This document shows positions 57,825 to 64,000 of a stretch of DNA of 64,000 nucleotides, in pieces. How positions within the stretch are numbered: position 1 is the first letter of the stretch; each line of letters opens with the position of its first letter. This stretch comes from Lactarius indigo (lineage: Eukaryota; Basidiomycota; Agaricomycetes; Russulales; Russulaceae): contig JAFKAC010000116.1 of NCBI GenBank assembly GCA_025766275.1, positions 62,001 to 126,000 on the forward strand. Direction: 5' to 3'. The notes below the pieces were generated by a model. That model ran no database searches. It was not told the DNA's origin and was given only the letters and a program-made list of their open reading frames with translations. The position numbers were made by a program, and so were the translations under genes.

Positions 57825-58200
57825 CAGTGGCAATCAAAAGTATTGCACAACATGTGCAAACAAATCTCAATGCCCACCGTTTTTCGAAAACTCAGTAAAT
57901 GTTCCATGTATTAGGGTTCAATTGGTAGCTATTTGAGTCTAGAATGTGAAAATGAGTGTTTTGAGGCTTTAAAATAAGTGTGGGATGTATGAGAAGTAAT
58001 CTATGGAAAAATGCGTGTGCAGTTCTTTTGAACATGGCCCCTACTTCGGAAAGACATGAGCACCACCAAAGAACAAAAAAGAGAGACACTTACCGAGTAT
58101 TAGTATTTGGTATGGTGACCTTGTGCCTCCTTCAGAGCAGCAATACGGCAGGGCATGCTTTCATAGAACTTGTCAAGGGCCTCCTTCGCGCCTGTATGGC
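57825..58200 (-). mobile_element. Tc1/mariner element, 3' end only
   Basis: Begins after a TA dinucleotide (57823-57824) with CAGTGGCAATCAAAAGTATT, a typical Tc1-like terminus. Reading minus from about 58195 to 58100, the frame ends ..KEALDKFYESMPCRIAALKE..GHHTKY then TAA, the characteristic C-terminus of Tc1/mariner transposases (SMP.R...A....G..T.Y). The rest of the transposase and the other TIR are missing, cut by the LINE end at about 58205. Confidence 0.75.
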
Positions 58201-58204
58201 GCCC

Positions 58205-58742
58205 TCCTTTCTCTCCAACCACCACCATCTCTTGTGCTGGTCTACATACAACCTTTGAATACAGTGTCCACAACTACAGGGAACCCGCCTGGTGTCCTCG
58301 CGACCCCTGTTAGTCTTCGCTCTATGGAGCAACACAACGACCCGTTGCCTTCGTTACATGAGGCTCCACCTCTCCCAGCCTTTATCACTGCCAACAACAC
58401 CGCAATTATGGAGGACATTGCGGCTGTCCCCTATGTCCCGACCCTGGAGATGGCACCCTCCCCCAGTATGACCCTTGCTCATGAGACGACCCTTATGGAG
58501 CTCGCCGCTCAGCCCACCTTCCCCACCCCTGACCCTTCTGCTGCTGACAGCACCGCCACTCTGGTGGCCAATGCTGCTGCCCCTGTGGGATTGAATAATT
58601 CGTCCCCACTCTCTGGCACTACTGCCACGCACACACCCTCCCCTGCCTCGGGCGTCACCATGGTGGTCAATAACCTCCTTGCTGCCCTTCCCCTCCATCA
58701 TAACGTTGAACAACTGGACTCCAGTGTGGACACTAACCCACT
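58205..58742 (+). pseudogene. LINE 5' end with start of ORF1 (LINE-3)
   Basis: The leader (caaccaccaccatctc ... gcctggtgtcctcgc ... gctct) matches the LINE-1 5' region just before its ATG. ORF1 starts MEQHNDPLPSLHEAPPLPAF at 58324, parallel to LINE-1 MEPSQNRFAALREPSPSP. The frame is open until it is cut at 58743 by the family B LTR. It lies in the opposite orientation to LINE-1 and LINE-2. Confidence 0.7.
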
Positions 58743-59324
58743 TGTTACAATTTTCCTTGGACTCATTCCTTTCCCATGTTACTGTTCCCTTTCCCACACT
58801 ATACGAGCCCTGTACGACTATGCGGACTTTACGATTCCCCGGTTCCTATCACGCGCCCTACTTATCGATGTTCCCTTCTGATAAAGTTCGACATGTGCTA
58901 GTTTCCATTGCGCTCCCAATTACGCGCGATCCTGCGTGATTCACCTTTATTCCCAGTACGACATTCTCTTGTTCTCGTTAGGTCTCATCCATTGTTCCAG
59001 GACCGGCGATGGCGCCATTTGTTTGTAGTTGCCATACTAGTCGTTATCTATTTAAACCTAGTCCTATCTAGCTTGTACAGTAGACTAGACTTCTTGTGTA
59101 ATACTACACTCGTCTAACACAGAACACCTCCGCGTGTCCTTTGTCTCGCGATCCCCGCTCCTGCTAGGCCTTCGTGTCTTAGCCTTCCTCTACGATCCAA
59201 GTGACTAGAGTCCTTGTGATCCTTGTGCATCATTCTCTCTGAAGTCAAGCCTCCGAGCTTGTACTACCGATCGATCGACTGACTTGGTGCAGGTCGTACC
59301 TAACGCCCCTGTAGTGGCGTTACA
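58743..59324 (+). repeat. 5' LTR of family B (582 bp)
   Basis: TGTTACAATTTTCC...GGCGTTACA. TATA-like TATTTAAA at 59049-59056; inferred transcript start near AGACTAGACTT (59082-59092). Confidence 0.9.
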
Positions 59325-59326
59325 TT

Positions 59327-59337
59327 AAGTCTAGTCT
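59327..59337 (+). promoter_or_regulatory. Self-complementary primer binding site, family B
   Basis: AAGTCTAGTCT, two bases after the LTR, is an 11/11 reverse complement of AGACTAGACTT at 59082-59092, about 26 bp after the TATA-like box: the Tf1/sushi self-priming layout. Confidence 0.7.
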
Positions 59338-59345
59338 CCCACACC

Positions 59346-61001
59346 GTGGCTCTCACCAGCCGAAGCTGAACCAAGTTTGTCCAGGAGTACCTGGAACGAC
59401 ACACGGACGACAACCTCCGATCCTCAATCAAAGGAATGGCCACTTGGAGGAACACCCCTCACGACACAGGCTACTACGTCTTCGACCCCGACAAAAACAC
59501 CTACGAACCCATCGAATATATCGAAGACCAACACGTCTAGGCATATGTCGCCTATTCAGACAAAAAGAACTCGTGGTACTCAATCAAACCAGTACCTACA
59601 TCCCTTGGATTAGGACCAGGGAAAACCCGAATACAAGGCATTGACGTTGACTCTGACGTCGCAGAACCTGACTCTGACAGCGAAAATCCAGACCCCACCC
59701 TCACGCCTACCATCACCAGACCAGTCGACTTTGCATCGTATGCCGACATGTCCTCAACCCAACTCGCAACCACCCTCACCCAATCAGGAAGCGGCCAACC
59801 CAGCAGAGGAGCGTCCTCCTCTGCGGCTGCTCCAGGTGGTGGAGGACATCTTATGGGAGGAAGTGCACCGGCAAGCGGAAGCGGCCCTCCGGGAGGCCCA
59901 GGAAGCCATCATGGAGGCGGTGCGCCTGGAGGTGGAGGCGGTGCGCCTGGAGGCAGAGGCAGCGTGCCTGGAGGCGGAGGCGCAGCTGCGGGAGGAGGAG
60001 GCGCAGCCCCAGGCCCCCTTAATGGAAGACTCGGAGGAAACGCCCCGCCAGAGTTTACAGGAGATCGGGAATCAAGTCGGGCGTTCCTCAATGCCTTCTC
60101 CCTCTATCGAGGAATGAACCCCACTGTACAACAATTAGTGGTCCCCTACTCCCGCGCAATGACCCTCCTTTCTTATATTCGAGGTCCCCTCGTCGATGAC
60201 TGGGTCGAAGAACAAATTCAATGGCTCGTTGCCCAACTAGTAGCAGGAGTGGCCCTAAACAAAGAAAACCTTTGGGACACCATCGAGGCACGATTCATCC
60301 AAGCCTACACCGATACCACACAACAACAGAAAGCCCGCCACTCCATTCAAAATCTCAGAATGGAGAAAGAAGACATCGACACGTACATCGCCAAATTCGT
60401 GAACCTTGCTAACAAAGCGGGGTATAATAAAGACGAAGCCACCACTCTGGAAATCTTCCAGAAAGGACTCCCCAATGCCCTCGTTGTAAACACAATCAAA
60501 TTCCATCATCCAATCACATGGGACGACTGGAAAGCGGCGGTAACACTACAACAAGCCAAATACCTCCTGTTAAAAGACAAGCTTACCAAAGGGGGAAACA
60601 ACAAACGAGGGGGAGCGTCCCGAGACCAGTGGCTATCGGCACTAAACAAAAACCGAGACCCCAATGCAATGGACGTCAGTCGCACTAGAGCACGAGCCAC
60701 TTTGACGGATGTCGAAAAATTGCAGCTACAGAAAGAAGGAAGGTGCTTCCACTGCCGAGGCCAAGGACACATTTCCCATAACTGCCCTCAGAAGTCCACC
60801 ACCATCAAAGCAACTGAAACAACAACTCCCACGGCTAGCACCCCTACAACCGCCACTATCTCCATGACCGCGTCACGCCCCCTTTCTAATGAAGAACAAG
60901 CAGACACGCAAGTAGCGGCACTATTCGCTCAAACCCCAGAAGTACGAGAATTAATGGTGGACAAATTGTTTGGCCAGAAGAAGGATTTTCTGAATGCTTG
61001 A
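59346..61001 (+). pseudogene. Family B Gag with zinc knuckle
   Basis: The original start was probably at 59346, where GTG stands in the context cacaccGTGGCTCTC. The frame continues TSRS-stop-TKFVQEYLERHTDD, has a TAG near 59538, and is open from ATG 59748 to TGA 60999-61001. A Gly-rich stretch (59830-60030) precedes the capsid-like region PPEFTGDRESSRAFLNAFSL. The knuckle CFHCRGQGHISHNC lies near 60744-60785. Gag coats the RNA and forms the particle. A -1 frame change at 60997 leads to the protease frame. Confidence 0.85.
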
Positions 61002-63790
61002 ACCCGGCGGCCTGGGCTAGAGCACTAAAACTTAGCATGTACAATAGCAGATTCCGATCCATGCGAATTCCAGTTCTTTTCAAATCTGCTCACACGATGG
61101 CCAAATGAAATGTTCTTATTGACTCCAGCGCAACTGATAACTTCATAAGCGCAAATCTCCTGAAACGGCTGAAGATTGCCTGGTTGGCTACTGACCACCC
61201 TATCAAAATATGGAATGTAGACGGAACTCATAACCAAGGAGGAGAAATTACCTCCTTCACTGACCTCACTGTCAAAACAGGAGGAAAGACCCAAAACCTT
61301 AGATTCCTTATCACCGACCTAGGAAATGACAAAGTCATACTTGGATACCCTTGGTTCACAGCCTTCGAACCAAAGTTCCACTGGCGGGATGCCACTATAG
61401 ACGAAGAATTCCAACCAGTGGTAATCACCAGCATAAATTTGCCCGATGAAGCCATGCCGCTAGAAGCCACTATTAAGGCATTGGAGATGTATCAACTGGA
61501 TGAATTAGCCTGGGAACAACTGGAGAATGGGAACGATCCCCACATCCGACTACGAAAAACAACAACAGCATCAGAACTAGCACAACAAGAAGCTGCAAAA
61601 AAACCTCAGAAAACCTTCAAGGAAATGGTCCCTAAAGAGTACCAAAGGCATCAGAAGGTTTTCAGCGAAGAAGCATCCCAACGATTTCCCCCATCGTGAC
61701 CGTGGGATCACGCCATTGATCTCGCCCCACATGCCCCAGAAACGATGGATTGCAAAGTGTACCCACTCATGATTCCCGAAACTGAAAAGTTGTCCGAATT
61801 CATAACCGAACACCTGGACAAAAAATACATCCAACCTTCAAAGTCCCCCTACGCTTCCCCCTTCTTCTTCATCAAAAAAAAGGACGGAAAACTACGACCA
61901 GTACAGGACTATCGTCACCTCAATGAACTAACTGTAAAGAACCACTACCCACTCCCCTTAATCCCTGAACTTATCGATCGGATTCGAGAGGCACGGCTCT
62001 ACTCCAAGCTCGATATCCGATGGGGGTACAATAACGTTCGAATCAAACCGGGTGACGAATGGAAAGTGGTGTTCAAAACCAATCAAGGGCTATTCGAACC
62101 ACGGGTCATGTTCTTCGGCCTCACCAACTCCCCCAGTACCTTCCAAACCATGATGGATACCATTTTCTGGGAACTGGTGCTAACGGGAGAAGTTATCGTC
62201 TACATGGACGATATCCTAATCGCAACAGCAGACGACCGTACCCACCATCGACAAATCTTACATCGTGTTCTAGATCTATGTGATGAACACGACTTATACA
62301 TCAAACCGGAAAAATGTGTATTCGAGGTCTATGAAGTGGAATACCTAGGCCTGATCATCGGACACGGCAAGTTGCGAATGGACCCGATAAAAGTACAGGG
62401 CGTACGGGATTGGAAGGCACCAAAATCCCTAAAAGAAGTGCGAGCCTTTCTAGGCTTCTGCAACTTTTACCGACGATTCATAAGGGGGTTCTCCACGATA
62501 GCAAGACCACTCCACGACCTCACAAGGAAGGACACACCATGGGAATGGACAAAAGCCAGACAGGAGGCATTCGATATCATCAAAGAACGAATCAGCTCCG
62601 AACCTGTACTTTTATTCCCAAAATTAGACCAACCCTTAGAGATAGAGGTCGATGCCTCAAGCTACACCCTAGGAGCGGTATTAAATCAAAAGGGAGAAGA
62701 TCAGAAGCTGCACCCGGTGGCATTCTATTCAGAATCACTAGCCAAAGCAGAGCGTAACTACGACATTTACGACAGAGAATTACTAGCTATCGTCAAAGCC
62801 CTACGAACGTGGCGCACATATCTTATCGGTTCCCCCCATCTAATAACCATTCACACGGATCACGCCAACCTCCAATATTGGAAGGAACCACGAAAAATCA
62901 GTCGGCGAGTGGCACGAGAATTCCAGGAACTCTCTAAGTATAATTTCATACTCAAACACATCCCTGGAACCAAAAATACCCAAGCAGACTCCCTATCAAG
63001 ACGCCCAGATTACAATGATGGAACAATGGATAACGACCATGTTACGGTACTACCAGAAGAGGTATTCCTACAAGTCACCGAAACATCCATGCACGACATG
63101 GACATATGGACTTAGATTGCACAGAACATGGAAGAATCCGCAGTACTCCCATGGGTCGAACCCCACAACCTGAAAAAACATGACGGCTTATGGTGGAAAG
63201 GCGACGCCCTCGTTGTCATGGGAAACAACGACCTTAAGCGGGGGGTGATCACCTTTTTCCACGATACTCTAAGTGCAGGACACCCAGGAATTGCAAACAC
63301 CCTGGAACTCGTATGACATGACTTCTGGTGGCCGAACATGTGAAAGGATGTGGAAGCATACGTCAAGGGATGCGCCATATGCCAAAGTAACAAAATCAAC
63401 TCCCACTGACAGAAGCCACACCTATTCCCCATCACCACAGACCCATTGGCCGAACCCTTCGAGGTAGTGGCAATGGACTTCATAGTCAAACTTCTGGAAT
63501 CAAACGGATTTGACTCTATCCTCACCATCACCGACCACGACTGTTCGATGGCAGCAATATTCGTGCCTTGTAATGAAACCATAACGGCAGAAGGAGTGGC
63601 CAAACTTTATCTCCAACATGTGTACCCTCATTATGGCTTACCCCGAAAGATCATATCCGATCGAGACCCTGGATTTGCATCCACCTTTATGAGACAACTG
63701 TGCAAAACCCTGGGGATACAGCAAAATATTTCATCCGCGTATCATCCCCAAACTGATGGACAATCAGAACGCACTAACCAGTGGCTAGAA
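61002..63790 (+). pseudogene. Family B Pol: protease, RT, RNase H, integrase
   Basis: Protease VLIDSSATDNFI at 61110-61145 (second Ser where Gly is usual) after an in-frame TGA at 61106. A TGA at 61697-61699 replaces Arg in RFPPS-stop-PWDHAIDL. RT then runs open 61745-63115: SPYASPFFFIKKKDG, PVQDYRHLN, LYSKLDIRWGYNN, FFGLTNSPSTFQ, YMDDILI near 62200. RNase H has IEVDASSYTLGAVLNQ and YDRELLAI. Integrase follows after a TAG (63113), with TGA at 63314, 63341 and 63407: GVITFFHDTLSAGHPG, CAICQ, AMDFIVKL, IISDRDPGF, YHPQTDGQSERTNQW. Most stops sit where relatives have Arg. Confidence 0.9.
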
Positions 63791-64000
63791 TGTTGATAAG
63801 TGACCCTTGCGCACTTAGCGGCTCGTACGGACCGGACTTGCAGCATGGACTGCTTTAGATTAGATATACAGGACTTGTAGATTAGATACTGTTTGATCTG
63901 TACAATCTGGACTTACCATTGCGTCATCTATGACATCACTGTACTTCTATGACATCATACATCCGGACTCTGCGTTATATAACGCTTTTGTACTTCTCTT
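63791..64000 (+). mobile_element. Family C copia LTR, first 210 bp
   Basis: TGTTGATAAGTGACCCTTGC..., nearly identical to the LTRs at 48713 and 54464 (for example one C to T at ~63846). It continues beyond the window, so solo LTR or full element cannot be decided. The preceding 5 bases are TAGAA. Confidence 0.9.

Larger units (their letters stand above)
58743..63790 (+). mobile_element. Ty3/gypsy element, family B, interrupted by family C LTR
   Basis: 5' LTR, self-complementary PBS, gag, protease, RT-RNase H and integrase in Ty3 order. At 63791 a family C LTR interrupts the integrase gene and the rest is outside the window. Numerous TGA stops show it is decayed. It inserted into LINE-3 ORF1. 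A second LTR of the family is at 1963-2548. Confidence 0.92.

Noticed and set aside
1963..59324. Inversion caused by recombination between the two family B LTRs
   Set aside because: They are in opposite orientation and near one breakpoint, but each keeps normal flanks (PPT side at 2549, PBS side at 59325), which does not need such an event; no evidence distinguishes it.

Overview
The window is almost entirely transposable elements nested in one another, from a filamentous fungus that is very probably a basidiomycete (Agaricomycetes-like). The clues are short GT-AG introns of about 46-63 bp, a FunK1-type fungal kinase, a Tnp2/Transposase_21 DNA transposon, Ty3 chromoviruses, a LINE with an RNase H domain, and a BTB domain of the kind abundant in mushroom-forming fungi. 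I see no housekeeping gene, rRNA, tRNA gene or CRISPR array.

Layout. 1-1473: element with ~225-bp terminal inverted repeats around a GC-rich minisatellite. 1545-2720: LTR of Ty3 family A, then an opposite-strand LTR and polyprotein tail that I assign to Ty3 family B. 2721-13842: CACTA-like transposon with 12-bp TIRs, AGTCA/TGACT arrays at both ends, a divergent gene pair (spliced 591-aa protein; Tnp2-type transposase) and three satellite arrays. 13843-15127: truncated Ty1/copia. 15128-16722: nothing recognised. 16724-47620: one old minus-strand LINE (LINE-2), repeatedly split by later insertions. 47621-58742: 3' LTR and pol remnant of family A, interrupted by a complete young copia element (48713-55089) and bordered by a Tc1/mariner end and another LINE 5' end. 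58743-63790: family B Ty3 element cut by a copia-type LTR that runs off the window.

LINE-2 acts as a stratigraphic backbone. Removing each insertion with one copy of its target-site duplication (TSD) restores a LINE reading frame. The insertions are a solo LTR (TSD GTGGC) holding an inverted solo LTR (TSD TTCCT); a solo LTR (TSD TCACT) holding a complete LTR element (TSD CGATG); an 18.4-kb hAT element (TSD TTCAGGAC/CTCAGGAC); and a solo LTR (TSD CTTAG). The hAT element itself holds a 9.9-kb LINE and a 614-bp tRNA-type SINE, each with a perfect 15-bp TSD.

Most notable: (1) the hAT element carries two kinase genes, CK1-like and FunK1-like, beside its transposase; (2) the LTR element at 18612-25744 has no visible reverse transcriptase but encodes a zinc-knuckle protein and a BTB-like domain, and shares PBS, PPT and LTR ends with the family A chromovirus, suggesting it is mobilised in trans; (3) a SINE whose 3' tail resembles that of the neighbouring LINE; (4) self-priming PBS sites in three Ty3-type LTR families; (5) premature stops that are almost all TGA, often at former CGA arginine codons, pointing to CpG decay.
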